DNA from: Thalassotalea ponticola
GTDB taxonomy: Bacteria; Pseudomonadota; Gammaproteobacteria; Enterobacterales; Alteromonadaceae
Reading direction: 5' to 3'
NCBI RefSeq assembly: GCF_041379045.1
Contig: NZ_CP166871.1
Span: forward strand, 1,364,001-1,428,000
DNA: 64,000 nucleotides
The position numbers and the translations under genes are program-made. The notes under the pieces were generated by a model. It was not told the DNA's origin and searched no databases. It saw only the letters and a program-made list of their open reading frames with translations. Below are positions 1-9,229 of this stretch, piece after piece. The stretch's first letter is position 1; the number at the start of each line of letters is the position of its first letter.

Positions 1-1442
1 GTTTGCTCGCTTTTGCTGCTTCGACGGCGCTGTTTTACTCGATCGGCAAATAAGTCGTCTTCGGTGATCAGGGCAAACGGCTGTTTACCGCGATAAATAA
101 AGCCGTGTGCCAAAGCGTTGACACTGATGGCGATATCGCACTCTGTGGTTAAGAACTGATCCAAGCTGGCAACTTCTGTCGCTTTGATTTGTTCGCGCTG
201 CAATAACTCGCTTAAGGTTTCGCGTCGACCTTGTGATTCAGCCACAAATAAAATCGGCAGCGACTGTTCTCGGCACTGGTTAATAAATTCAATTAGCGCA
301 GCCAGAGGCTGTTTTAATTGGTGATTAACCGCAATTTTGGGCAAGGCTTGGGTGGCAAAGTGTTGTTTACCAGCGGAGCTGCTGGCGTTTTTGGCAACAT
401 CGATGCGTTGGTAATCTTTAAACTGGGCGAACAGTTGCTCTTTGCTCAAAAACAGCGCACTTGGCGCAAGCAGTGGCCGCAACGGATCGTAGCGGCGGTC
501 TTCATAGCGAAAGTTTAAATCGTGAATAAACTGGTCTAGGTGTAACTCGGTATCGCCGTAATTGATCAGCAAGGTGTGCGATGGCAAGTAATCAAATAAG
601 GTTTCGGTGTGTTCAAAAAACAGCGGTAAGTAGTATTCTATACCCGCTGGAATGATACCTTTAGATACTTGATAGTAAATCGAGTCTTTGTCGTTACTAA
701 CTTTTAATTGCTCGCGATAATTTTGGCGGAATAAGTTAATGGCTTCTTGGTCGGTTGGAAACTCATGCGCAGGTAACAACTCAATCGCTTTTACCGTATC
801 GGCTGAGCGTTGGCTATCTACGTCAAAGGTGCGAATTGACTCGATTTCATCATCAAAAAAATCTAAGCGAAACGGTACGTTACTGCCCATCGGATACAAA
901 TCGACAATGGCGCCTCTGGCGCTAAATTCGCCGTGCTCCATTACTTGATCAACGGCGCGATAACCGCTTTGCTCTAAATCTAACCGCAACTTGTTGATGT
1001 CTTTGTTATCACCCGTTTTGATTATCAGGGTATTGGCATCAATATACTGTTTTGGCGCGATGCGATGGGTTAAGGTGTGCGCGGGAACAATAACAATACC
1101 TTGTGTCATCCTACTGAGTTTGTACAAGGTGAGTAGGCGCTGTGAAATAATATCCTGATGCGGCGAAAAACTGTCGTACGGCAGGGTTTCCCAGTCAGGA
1201 AATAGGCAAATGTCCAAATCAGCTTGACTGATACTGCCCAGCTCGTGCTCTAGGCGCAAGGCGCAGGCGGTATCTTGGGTGACTAGTAGGGTTAAGCCTT
1301 TATGGGCAAGAGCGCCGTGGTAAATGGCAATGGTGTCGCTTGAACCAGCTAAATCAAGCCATTGCTTTTTATCGTTATGAATACGCGTTGTGGCTTTTGT
1401 AGCGTTAACGGGTGGCGTAAATATATCGGCAGCTGTTGTCAT
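1..1442 (-). CDS. mfd: Transcription-repair coupling factor Mfd, N-terminal part (runs off the window)
   Basis: Reading the minus strand from the ATG at 1442-1440 gives an open frame of about 480 codons that leaves the window at base 1, so the C-terminal part is missing here. The protein begins MTTAADIFTPPVNATK and contains the UvrB-like N-terminal module of Mfd, with segments such as FPDWETLPYDSFSPH and GEFSARGAIVDLYPMGS that I recognise from that family. Mfd removes RNA polymerase stalled at DNA damage and recruits UvrA. The visible part covers the UvrB-homology region and approaches the RNA polymerase-interaction domain; the helicase motor lies outside. It is divergent from lolC, a common arrangement in gammaproteobacteria. 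Confidence 0.93.
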   Translation of the reverse strand, partial: MTTAADIFTPPVNATKATTRIHNDKKQWLDLAGSSDTIAIYHGALAHKGLTLLVTQDTACALRLEHELGSISQADLDICLFPDWETLPYDSFSPHQDIISQRLLTLYKLSRMTQGIVIVPAHTLTHRIAPKQYIDANTLIIKTGDNKDINKLRLDLEQSGYRAVDQVMEHGEFSARGAIVDLYPMGSNVPFRLDFFDDEIESIRTFDVDSQRSADTVKAIELLPAHEFPTDQEAINLFRQNYREQLKVSNDKDSIYYQVSKGIIPAGIEYYLPLFFEHTETLFDYLPSHTLLINYGDTELHLDQFIHDLNFRYEDRRYDPLRPLLAPSALFLSKEQLFAQFKDYQRIDVAKNASSSAGKQHFATQALPKIAVNHQLKQPLAALIEFINQCREQSLPILFVAESQGRRETLSELLQREQIKATEVASLDQFLTTECDIAISVNALAHGFIYRGKQPFALITEDDLFADRVKQRRRSSKSEQ

Positions 1443-1816
1443 AAAATTTCTATCTAACGTTAGTTTGGCGTTTGTTGTCGTTATCGCGCGTGCTTAGGGC
1501 AACGGCTCGTTACTCTATCGCCCGTTAATGGGGTCGCATCGATTGCCTTTGTCGGCAAGTGATAGCTGAGCATTGACCTCTTTGAGCATTGACCTCTATG
1601 AGTATAGGGCGTGTTATGGCGATAGTTAACTTACCCGATCAGCTAATACGCATTGCAGGCCCAACTCGGCTTAGCGTATTAGTCTTGCTTGGTACACTGT
1701 TTGCCCACAGCGATAAAAAAGGCTAATCATAGCACCGTTGTTCTGTTCAACCCAAGTGATTAAGTGCTATCATGGCGACAAATGTAATTATAATTATAAG
1801 CGTGACAAAAATTTAG
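1443..1816. other. Divergent intergenic region mfd/lolC
   Basis: This 374-base gap must hold the promoters of mfd (leftward) and lolC (rightward). A 16-base tandem direct repeat, TGAGCATTGACCTCTT then TGAGCATTGACCTCTA, occupies 1567-1582 and 1583-1598. An AT-rich stretch just before lolC (about 1781-1800) could contribute a -10 element, but I cannot define a clean promoter. A 42-codon open frame from about 1598 has no ribosome binding site and is not called. Confidence 0.6.
1567..1598 (+). repeat. 16-bp tandem direct repeat upstream of lolC
   Basis: Two adjacent 16-base copies differ only in the last base (T versus A). They sit between the divergent mfd and lolC genes. They may be a simple slippage duplication or a paired protein-binding site; nothing in the sequence decides between these. 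Confidence 0.8.
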
Positions 1817-3109
1817 ATGTTTCAGCCGGTTAGCTTATTTATCGGATACCGATACAGTCGCAGCCAAAATCGCTCAGGTTTTGTCTCATTTATTACCTTC
1901 TTTTCTATCGCCGGTATCCTACTGGGCGTTGCCTCGTTGATCACTGTGGTTTCGGTGATGAACGGCTTTGAAGGGCAACTTAAACAACGTATTTTGGGGC
2001 TGGTTCCACACGTGGTTATTAGCCCGAAAAATGGCGCGTTTGACGATGTCGATCAGTTTATCGCCTCGTTTAGTGATGATCCGCGGGTCAAAGGAGCAAC
2101 GCCGTACGTGCAAAGCGAAGCGTTTATTCAGTCCCCCGGTCACTTGCAAGGCGTATTAGTACAAGGTATATCACCGCGCTATGAAAGCCAATACGCCTTG
2201 GTTGCCCAGAAGATGCAAATCGGTCAGTTAACCGACTTACAAGCACAACAATACCGCATTATTATGGGCACCACATTGGCGCGCAAGCTCGGCGTGCAAA
2301 TTGGCGAAAAAGTACGCATTGCCTTACCCAACAAAACCATTTTTACCCCCATGGGGCGGGTGCCGGTACAGCGTAATTTCACCCTGTCAGGGGTGTTTCA
2401 AGTTGGCTCAGAAGCCGATCAACACATGGTGTTTATTCATCATCAAGACGCAGCGCGATTAATGCGCCAGCCAAAAAATCACATTGACAATGTGCGCTTG
2501 TATTTACACGATGCATTTGATGCCAAAGCGGTTAGCAGCGAATTGGCACAGCGCATTAATCAAAAAAGTGCGCAACAAAGTGCGCAACAAAATGGGCAAC
2601 AAGGTCAACAAACTGAACAGCCGTTTGACATATCTACCTGGAATGCTAGCCAAGGCAGTTTGTTTGCCGCCGTACAGTTAGAAAAAAACATGATGTGGTT
2701 GATGCTCGGGCTGATTGTTGCCGTTGCTGCCTTTAATATTGTCTCCGCCTTGGTGATGGTGGTTATTGATAAGCAAGGGGAGATCGGTATCTTGCAAACC
2801 TTGGGGATGAAGCGCCAACAAATACTGCAAATTTTTATCACCCAAGGTATGGTTAATGGCCTGTGGGGGACCTTACTAGGCGCTGTTGTCGGCGTGTTAT
2901 TAACCTTAAATATTAACTCTATTTTGTCATTTTTTGGCGTTAACCTTCTCGGCCAAGGGGGCTTTGCCCAAACCTTGCCAATAGAATTGCAAATTGAGCA
3001 GGTCGCACTCATTGTAGCGCTTGCCATTGCAATGAGTTTAATCGCCACTTTATATCCCGCGTATCGAGCATCGAAAACCCAACCTGCAGAGGTATTACGA
3101 AATGAATAA
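1817..3109 (+). CDS. lolC: Lipoprotein-releasing ABC transporter permease LolC
   Basis: This 430-residue inner-membrane permease belongs to the LolC/E family. Together with LolD and LolE it extracts outer-membrane lipoproteins from the inner membrane and hands them to LolA. The N-terminus (LFIGYRYSRSQNRSGFVSF) and first membrane segment (about residues 22-50) are typical. A large periplasmic domain follows, then three C-terminal membrane segments (about 290-420) ending in the family signature LYPAYRAS. A glutamine-rich low-complexity stretch at about residues 248-269 looks like an insertion in the periplasmic domain. It overlaps lolD by 8 bases, so the three genes form an operon. Confidence 0.95.
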   Translation: MFQPVSLFIGYRYSRSQNRSGFVSFITFFSIAGILLGVASLITVVSVMNGFEGQLKQRILGLVPHVVISPKNGAFDDVDQFIASFSDDPRVKGATPYVQSEAFIQSPGHLQGVLVQGISPRYESQYALVAQKMQIGQLTDLQAQQYRIIMGTTLARKLGVQIGEKVRIALPNKTIFTPMGRVPVQRNFTLSGVFQVGSEADQHMVFIHHQDAARLMRQPKNHIDNVRLYLHDAFDAKAVSSELAQRINQKSAQQSAQQNGQQGQQTEQPFDISTWNASQGSLFAAVQLEKNMMWLMLGLIVAVAAFNIVSALVMVVIDKQGEIGILQTLGMKRQQILQIFITQGMVNGLWGTLLGAVVGVLLTLNINSILSFFGVNLLGQGGFAQTLPIELQIEQVALIVALAIAMSLIATLYPAYRASKTQPAEVLRNE

Positions 3110-3827
3110 TGTGTTGGTGTGTGACAAGTTGGTAAAGCATTATCAACAAGGTCCGCAAAAAACGGAAATTTTAAAAGGTCTTGATTTGCGTGTGCGCGAT
3201 AACGAACTGGTGGCTATTGTCGGTAGCTCGGGCTGTGGTAAAAGTACTTTTTTGCATTTGGCCGGTGCGTTAGATACGCCAACGTCGGGGTCGGTGTTTA
3301 TTGATGGCACCGACATCTATGCCTTAAGCGATAAACAACGCGCCGATTTTCGCAATAAACACTTGGGCTTTATTTATCAATTTCATCACCTAATGATGGA
3401 GTTTAGCGCTGAAGAAAACGTCGCTATGCCGCTGCTTATTCGCGGCGACAAACCAAAGCAGGCACTGCAACAAGCGCGAGAAATGTTAACCAAAGTCGGC
3501 TTGAGTCATCGCTTTAGTCATCGCCCAGGTGAGCTCAGCGGCGGTGAACGTCAGCGAGTGGCCATTGCCAGAGCCTTGGTGACCAAGCCGTCAATTGTAC
3601 TTGCCGATGAGCCTACTGGTAATTTAGATTTTGATACCGCGGAGCAAATCTTTGCCTTGATCAAAGAGCTCAACCAATCGATTGGCACCAGCTTTGTGGT
3701 GGTCACCCATGATATGGGCTTAGCCGCTCGTATGGACCGACAGTTAAAACTAGATCACGGTGTGCTCGTTGACTTGTCAAGCAATGCGCAACCGCAAGTC
3801 GATGTACCGTCAACGGCAGTAGAGTAA
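3102..3827 (+). CDS. lolD: Lipoprotein-releasing ABC transporter ATPase LolD
   Basis: This 241-residue cytoplasmic ATPase powers the LolCDE lipoprotein extractor. Walker A is GSSGCGKST (residues 41-49), the ABC signature is LSGGERQRVAIARAL (about 144-158) and Walker B leads into LADEPTGNLD (about 165-174). The segment FIYQFHHLMMEFSAEENV is the LolD-specific Q-loop region. The start codon lies within the last codons of lolC (translational coupling) and lolE begins 6 bases after the stop. Confidence 0.96.
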   Translation: MNNVLVCDKLVKHYQQGPQKTEILKGLDLRVRDNELVAIVGSSGCGKSTFLHLAGALDTPTSGSVFIDGTDIYALSDKQRADFRNKHLGFIYQFHHLMMEFSAEENVAMPLLIRGDKPKQALQQAREMLTKVGLSHRFSHRPGELSGGERQRVAIARALVTKPSIVLADEPTGNLDFDTAEQIFALIKELNQSIGTSFVVVTHDMGLAARMDRQLKLDHGVLVDLSSNAQPQVDVPSTAVE

Positions 3828-3833
3828 GTCGCT

Positions 3834-5078
3834 ATGTATCAACCACTCAGTGCATTTATTGGCTTGCGTTACGTGCGCTCTAAGCAAAACAAAGGCTTTG
3901 CGTCGTTTATTTCGGCATCGTCTACCATCGGCATTGGCTTGGGGGTAATGGTACTTATTTTGGTGTTGTCGGCGATGAATGGGTTTGAGCGCGAGTTAAC
4001 CAAACGCTTATTGTCGATTTTTCCTCATGGTGAGTTTATTGCGGTAGCCGAGCCCATTGACAACTGGCAACAACGGGTGTCATTGCTCAATCAGCAACCC
4101 AACGTAACACAGGCAGCGCCGCTGGTTAAACTTGGCGGCTTACTGCAAAAAGGTGAGCGCTTAAAAGCGTTAGAACTGCGCGCGGTGTTGCCTGAGTACG
4201 AAACCAAAGTGTCGAGTATTGAGCAGTTTATCTCTGCAGGCTCGTTTGCCGACCTCAGTGGCAACAATATGGTGATAGGTAAGGGCATTGCCAATAAATT
4301 GCAGGTTAGTGTGGGCGACAGCGTGCAATTGTTATTGCCAAGACCCGGTAGTGATAACGCCCATTTTGCCTCGCCTATTAAGCGCAATATGACTATCGCA
4401 GCGATATTTGACTTTGGCGGTTCTATCGACGAGACACTGGCGTATATTCCGCTGCCAATGGGCCAGGAAATCGCCGCTATCGGCGATAAAGTGCATGGCC
4501 TACGCATTGCCGTTGACGATGTTTTTGCCGCCCCTCAAATCGTGCGAGACATTGGCATGCAGCTCGATATTTATGTGTACATGGATGACTGGACGCGCAG
4601 TCAAGGCCATGTGTTCAACGACATTCAACTGGTGCGAACGGTGATGTTTGTGGTGATGTTATTGGTGATTGCGGTGGCAAGCTTTAACATTGTGTCCAGT
4701 TTGTTTATGGCGGTTAACGACAAAAAAAGCGATATTGCCATCTTGAAAACCATGGGGGCAAAACCGCGTACCTTAATGCTCAGCTTTGTTTTTCAGGGGC
4801 TGACCAATGGGGTGTTAGGGGCGCTTATCGGCGGTCTTTTGGGTGCTTACTTAGCCAATAACTTAACCGAAATCGTGTTAACTATAGAGCAGGCATTAAA
4901 CGTTAAGTTTTTGTCGGGCGATATTTATTTTATTGATTTTATTCCCACCGAATTGCACAGCCAAGATGTGATAGTAACAGTCATCGCGGCGCTGATCCTT
5001 AGCTTGATAGCCACTTTGTATCCGGCTTGGCGAGCCAGCAAAATTGACCCGGCACAAGTACTTGGTCAAGGGGGCTAG
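3834..5078 (+). CDS. lolE: Lipoprotein-releasing ABC transporter permease LolE
   Basis: This 414-residue permease is paralogous to LolC in the same operon. It has the same architecture: an N-terminal membrane segment after SAFIGLRYVRSKQNKGFASF, a periplasmic domain, and three C-terminal membrane segments ending in LYPAWRASKIDPAQVLG. Being the third gene and distinct from the upstream LolC, it is named LolE by position and similarity. It probably forms the asymmetric LolC-LolE pair that binds the lipoprotein. A rho-independent terminator lies about 150 bases downstream. Confidence 0.94.
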   Translation: MYQPLSAFIGLRYVRSKQNKGFASFISASSTIGIGLGVMVLILVLSAMNGFERELTKRLLSIFPHGEFIAVAEPIDNWQQRVSLLNQQPNVTQAAPLVKLGGLLQKGERLKALELRAVLPEYETKVSSIEQFISAGSFADLSGNNMVIGKGIANKLQVSVGDSVQLLLPRPGSDNAHFASPIKRNMTIAAIFDFGGSIDETLAYIPLPMGQEIAAIGDKVHGLRIAVDDVFAAPQIVRDIGMQLDIYVYMDDWTRSQGHVFNDIQLVRTVMFVVMLLVIAVASFNIVSSLFMAVNDKKSDIAILKTMGAKPRTLMLSFVFQGLTNGVLGALIGGLLGAYLANNLTEIVLTIEQALNVKFLSGDIYFIDFIPTELHSQDVIVTVIAALILSLIATLYPAWRASKIDPAQVLGQGG

Positions 5079-5120
5079 CCGCTAAACTTACTTGGCCAAG
5101 AATTTAGGGCTGAGACAATA

Positions 5121-5222
5121 TATTGAGTGCTAAGGAATCAAGGCATTAAGTCGCTAAGGCTCTAAGGAACTAAGGAACTAAAGAGCTGAGGAATTAGGGA
5201 GCTAAGGAATTAGCGAACCAAT
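5121..5222 (+). repeat. Degenerate CTAAGGAA-type repeats after lolE
   Basis: This stretch contains many imperfect copies of CTAAGGAA, AACTAAGG and GCTAAGG at irregular 7-9 base spacing. It is non-coding and lies between the lolE stop and the lolE terminator. It may be a decayed relative of the exact heptamer array further downstream, which on the opposite strand also carries TAAG steps. Confidence 0.6.
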
Positions 5223-5226
5223 AAGT

Positions 5227-5259
5227 AAAGGCGGCGAGTGAATACTCATCGCCTTTTTT
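5227..5259 (+). terminator. Rho-independent terminator of the lolCDE operon
   Basis: The arms AAAGGCGGCGAGT and ACTCATCGCC pair with a GAAT loop, one G-T wobble and one mismatch, and are followed directly by a run of six T. It lies on the plus strand downstream of lolE. Confidence 0.75.
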
Positions 5260-5297
5260 CTTTTCTGCTCAGATGCATACACATCTAGGGGCGCGTG

Positions 5298-5577
5298 GCT
5301 TAGCGCTTACAGCTTGTCGCTTACAGCTTACCGCTTACCGCTTACCGCTTACCGCTTGCAGCTTACCGCTTGCAGCTTACCGCTTATCGCTTACAGCTTA
5401 ACGCTTATCGCTTACCGCTTGCAGCTTAACGCTTACCGCTTATCGCTTACAGCTTACAGCTTATCGCTTACAGCTTGCAGCTTACCGCTTACCGCTTATC
5501 GCTTACAGCTTATCGCTTACAGCTTGCAGCTTAACGCTTACAGCTTATCGCTTACAGCTTGTCGCTTACAGCTTATT
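5298..5577. repeat. Heptamer tandem array, 40 units in register (GCTTAxx)
   Basis: From GCTTAGC at 5298 to GCTTATT at 5577 the sequence is an uninterrupted run of 7-base units beginning GCTT, mostly GCTTACA, GCTTACC, GCTTATC, GCTTGCA and GCTTAAC. The length of 280 bases is exactly 40 units with no insertion or deletion, although positions 5-7 vary. The last unit overlaps the TAA stop codon (minus strand) of the DUF2062 gene. On the minus strand the units read TGTAAGC, GGTAAGC and GATAAGC. The open frame across it is a by-product of the 7-base period. Confidence 0.95.
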
Positions 5578-6091
5578 ACACGTTTCTAGTTAAACGCTTT
5601 TTCCAGTTGCGGGTTACTTGATAGCGCCAAATAAAATTAATCACAAAGTAGCCGAGGGTAGCAAAGAAAATGGCACATACCAAACAACCGAGTAAAAACG
5701 GACCACCCACCGTTGACAGACTCGACACAAACCACTCCCACGATAAGCTAAATTCAAATTGCTTTTCCGGTACGCCCATTAACGTGGTGCCAAGTACATA
5801 ACAAAAATAAAAAATTGGCGGAATGGTTACTGGATTACTCACCCACACTAAGGCCACCGATAACGGTAAGTTGGCGTGAAAAATAATGGCTAAGCCGGCA
5901 GCGAAAATCATTTGAAATGGCACTGGAATAAAGGCCATAAACAAACCAACAGCAAAGGCTTTAGCAACCGAACGACGATTTAAATGCCAAAGATTTGCAT
6001 CGTGTAACACCTCACCAAAAATTTGCAGGTACTTATTTGATTTGATACTGGTGTGATCCGGTAAATAACGTTTTATCAGTTTTTTTGGCAT
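5576..6091 (-). CDS. DUF2062 family inner-membrane protein
   Basis: This 171-residue protein has the DUF2062 pattern. A basic N-terminus (MPKKLIKRYLP) is followed by a conserved segment (VAKAFAVGLFMAFIPVPFQM) and then hydrophobic helices with the family hallmark WVSNPVTIPPIFYFCY. Three or four membrane segments are visible at about residues 45-75, 80-105 and 125-155, and the tail is basic. The function of the family is unknown. The gene is divergent from comEC, and its stop codon lies inside the last unit of the heptamer array, so the array forms its 3' flank. Confidence 0.85.
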   Translation of the reverse strand: MPKKLIKRYLPDHTSIKSNKYLQIFGEVLHDANLWHLNRRSVAKAFAVGLFMAFIPVPFQMIFAAGLAIIFHANLPLSVALVWVSNPVTIPPIFYFCYVLGTTLMGVPEKQFEFSLSWEWFVSSLSTVGGPFLLGCLVCAIFFATLGYFVINFIWRYQVTRNWKKRLTRNV

Positions 6092-6257
6092 AACTTAATT
6101 GGAAAATACGATTTGTGATACAACTTCTTATGCGACGTTTTGTGTGGCATCGATGTTAATTGCAGTCAGCCACCAACGCTTGGTCTATACTGTTAAGCTT
6201 AGTCAAACGATGCGTTAAACACCGAAGCGATCGCGCAAAAAAATTGGAATCTTCACT

Positions 6258-9218
6258 ATGGAACGGTGGTTACTCTGCTTTTTGACAGGAGGTGTTATCG
6301 CCTGCCTGATCCCTGCAAATGTTGGCATATTCTATCTGCTTGCGCTCTATTTGTCTTCTGTTGTTGTACTGTTTTTGCTATCTAAGCTCGTTTTTGCTCT
6401 GTCTAGCCGACAAATCAGCTATTTGGTTATCGCCTTTAGCCTTGGTTTTAGCTACCTTTTGTATAACGCCATTGTTTATCAGTCGCTACGCGGCAATTCG
6501 CTTAATCAATCGCCCAATCATTCGCTCACTAATGAGAAAGAGGGAGGCGCTAGTGCGCTAATAACCCAGTTGGCATCGTTTCGTTTTTACCCGCCGATAA
6601 CCGCTAACCCATACCCAAATCCCGTTCATGTGCGCGCCGAGGTGTTATCGCTTATTCCCAGTTCAGAGTCGCTAGATAACGCTGGCGATAAAAGCACAGA
6701 GACGAGGTTAACAGCGGCAGCAAATCGCGGCGTCAAAGTCACCTTGGCAATAGACGTTATTGACCAACACCCGTTAACAAAACCCATTATTGCGCGATTG
6801 CATTTTAACTCAATCTTGTTACCTCTTGCCCGGCAAGGCGACGGGTCACGCCAAGGTTTGGTGGCGATTAGTCAAGGCGATCGGCTTACATTGCAAGTTA
6901 AGCTTAAGCCGGCACACGGTTTTGCCAATCTGGGGAGTTTTTCCTATGCGCGCTGGCTTAAACACCATGGCATTCACTTTACTGGCTATGTCAAACAAAT
7001 GGAAAACCATCGATTGGATTGGGCCAGTAACGCGGGCTCTGCGGGCTCTATTGTTCGCGATGGCCAAGACGATGCTTATGCTGATGACTACGGCCTTGAT
7101 GACTGGAATCAGGTGATAGTGCAATCGCCCAGTAAGCGCCAGCAAGTTCAACATCGACTAACATTAGCATTCAATCACGGTGATACCCCGATTGCGCCTG
7201 AGCTTAAGGCTTTATTATTGGCACTGTCGATAGCCGATAAAAGCCAAGTTAGCGACGAGCAATGGCAATTACTGCGCGACACAGGTACAGCCCATTTATT
7301 TGCCATATCGGGCTTGCACTTGTCACTTATTGGTACACTGGGTTTTGTCCTTGGGCGGTTGTGTTTATACCTTATTACAAGTTACCGCCTGCTCAGTTGT
7401 TACGGTTATTATTTGCCTCTGCTAAGCAGTATCATTTTGGCGACTGTGTACGCTTACTTAGCCGGTTTTGCCATCCCAACCGTACGCGCGTTGGCGATGC
7501 TAGTGGTGTTGGTGGTGTTGAGTTTGTTAAAACGGCCGTTTATGCCACTTAGATACGTGCTGTTAAGTACTTTTGTGGTAATACTTATCGAGCCGTTTGC
7601 CTTGTTTGACAGTAGCTTTTATTTGTCACTGCTCGCCGTGGTGGTGATCATCTACGGCTTGTTTTACTTTGCACATCGAATGCGCCATCACAGTGCATTG
7701 CGGCGTTGGTTCATCGCGCTAGTGCTGGTACAAGTGTTGGTGTCATTGGTGGCGTTGCCGTTGTCATTGCTGTTGTTTGGCCAAGCGTCATTGGTATCAC
7801 CGATTGCCAACGTTGTGGTGGTGCCGGTGATGTCGATGACGGTGATCCCGCTGTGCTTGCTAGCAACATTAACTAGCGCGTTGTCAGTGCCGCTTGCTCA
7901 TGCCATATTTGAGCTCAGTGCGCACTTGATGCAAGCGTGTCTTTGGTATTTAACCACATTGGTGACGCACTGGGGGTCGGCATTGAATCTGACCAATTTA
8001 GGAGCAAGCCTGCAAGCGGCATTACTGTTGTTGTCTGCTACGGCGTTGTTCAGTTGGCTGTTGCCACTTGATACCAAGGCCAAGGTTAAAATGTTGGTGA
8101 TCAGCGTTAGCGCGTTTTTAGTGATACCGGCAACACTGTCGTCACTAATACAGCAATTGAGTGCAGAGCTAAGCCTCACTAGCGCTAAAGAAAGTGGTGA
8201 CAATGACGCCCGTCAGCCATCACCCATTCAACCCTTGGCCCTTAAGACTTCAGCGACTGAACAGACACCGTGGCAACTGGTGGTGTTTGATGTTGGTCAT
8301 GGCTTGGCGGTATTGATTGAGCCCAATCAACGAGCCGTGTTATACGATACCGGAGCGAGTTACAAAAGTGGTTTTAATTTTGTCGATGCGGTTATCATCC
8401 CGTATTTGCGCTTTAAGTCAATTACCCACCTTGATTACACACTGATAAGCCATGGCGATAACGACCATGCTGGCGGCTTGTCGGCGCTGATAGACGCTCG
8501 GCTAACAGGCGCACTTATCACTAATATCAGCGCTATCGACAGGTATATCGAGCAAGGTGATATGGTCAGCGCACTAAAATCCAATCTAAAACCAAATCTA
8601 AAACCAAAACTAAAACCAACACCAACACCAACACCACAATTGCAATCACATTTAAAAACGGTAAAGCCAGCTCAGTTGGCTAATCAACACCACAAGGCTC
8701 TAAATGCTAATCGCGCGAACACGGTGTTGCACTATGGTTGCTATGCGGGACAGACCATGCGATGGCAGGGGCTAACCATTAGCACCTTGTCACCACAGCG
8801 AGCCGAAGGGGACAAAAACGACGATTCGTGTGTTTGGCTAGTTACGGACAACCACCACAAAGTGCTTATTCCGGGCGATATTTCCGAGCGCATAGAGCAG
8901 CAGTTGTTAGCGCGGTTAGACACCGACTTTAGTGTGGTTATTGCCCCGCATCACGGCTCTAAAACCTCATCTAGTCAGGCGTTTGTCGAACAGCTGCAAA
9001 GCCAATATGTGGTCTATAGCAGCGGTTTTTTAAATCGATGGCAAATGCCTGTAAGTAAGGTTCAAGCGCGTTATCAACAAGCCGGTACAGCCGCGTTTAA
9101 TACTGCGGTAGACGGTATGGTTGTATTTCAATTTTTGCCAAGCGGCGATCTGCCAGATAAGCGCATCGAGGTTTTTACTTATCGGCAACACCTGCGGCCA
9201 TTGTGGCCGTTTAATTGA
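6258..9218 (+). CDS. comEC: ComEC/Rec2 family DNA internalisation protein
   Basis: This 986-residue polytopic inner-membrane protein should form the channel that carries transforming single-stranded DNA into the cytoplasm. It has an N-terminal membrane/DUF4131 region, a competence-domain core (about residues 310-620, containing TAHLFAISGLHLSLIG), and a C-terminal metallo-beta-lactamase-like domain with VFDVGHGLAVLIEP (about 676), SHGDNDHAGG (about 730) and APHHGSKTSSS (about 895). A Lys/Pro/Thr-rich repeat at about residues 772-794 interrupts the last domain and is unusual. The length is somewhat above the usual 750-850 residues, partly because of insertions. Just upstream of msbA, as in many gammaproteobacteria. 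Confidence 0.93.
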   Translation: MERWLLCFLTGGVIACLIPANVGIFYLLALYLSSVVVLFLLSKLVFALSSRQISYLVIAFSLGFSYLLYNAIVYQSLRGNSLNQSPNHSLTNEKEGGASALITQLASFRFYPPITANPYPNPVHVRAEVLSLIPSSESLDNAGDKSTETRLTAAANRGVKVTLAIDVIDQHPLTKPIIARLHFNSILLPLARQGDGSRQGLVAISQGDRLTLQVKLKPAHGFANLGSFSYARWLKHHGIHFTGYVKQMENHRLDWASNAGSAGSIVRDGQDDAYADDYGLDDWNQVIVQSPSKRQQVQHRLTLAFNHGDTPIAPELKALLLALSIADKSQVSDEQWQLLRDTGTAHLFAISGLHLSLIGTLGFVLGRLCLYLITSYRLLSCYGYYLPLLSSIILATVYAYLAGFAIPTVRALAMLVVLVVLSLLKRPFMPLRYVLLSTFVVILIEPFALFDSSFYLSLLAVVVIIYGLFYFAHRMRHHSALRRWFIALVLVQVLVSLVALPLSLLLFGQASLVSPIANVVVVPVMSMTVIPLCLLATLTSALSVPLAHAIFELSAHLMQACLWYLTTLVTHWGSALNLTNLGASLQAALLLLSATALFSWLLPLDTKAKVKMLVISVSAFLVIPATLSSLIQQLSAELSLTSAKESGDNDARQPSPIQPLALKTSATEQTPWQLVVFDVGHGLAVLIEPNQRAVLYDTGASYKSGFNFVDAVIIPYLRFKSITHLDYTLISHGDNDHAGGLSALIDARLTGALITNISAIDRYIEQGDMVSALKSNLKPNLKPKLKPTPTPTPQLQSHLKTVKPAQLANQHHKALNANRANTVLHYGCYAGQTMRWQGLTISTLSPQRAEGDKNDDSCVWLVTDNHHKVLIPGDISERIEQQLLARLDTDFSVVIAPHHGSKTSSSQAFVEQLQSQYVVYSSGFLNRWQMPVSKVQARYQQAGTAAFNTAVDGMVVFQFLPSGDLPDKRIEVFTYRQHLRPLWPFN

Positions 9219-9229
9219 ACCAAGCTGCT

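Noticed and set aside
1598..1726. 42-codon open frame before lolC
   Set aside because: No ribosome binding site, no domain features, and it lies in a promoter region.
2605..3048. Minus-strand open frame of 147 codons inside lolC
   Set aside because: Antisense shadow of a conserved membrane protein gene; no homology-like features and no start signal.
5314..5589. Open frame of 91 codons encoding a period-7 Leu/Thr/Ala/Tyr peptide
   Set aside because: It is a by-product of the 7-base tandem array; no ribosome binding site and no sign of coding pressure, since the repeats vary without regard to codons.
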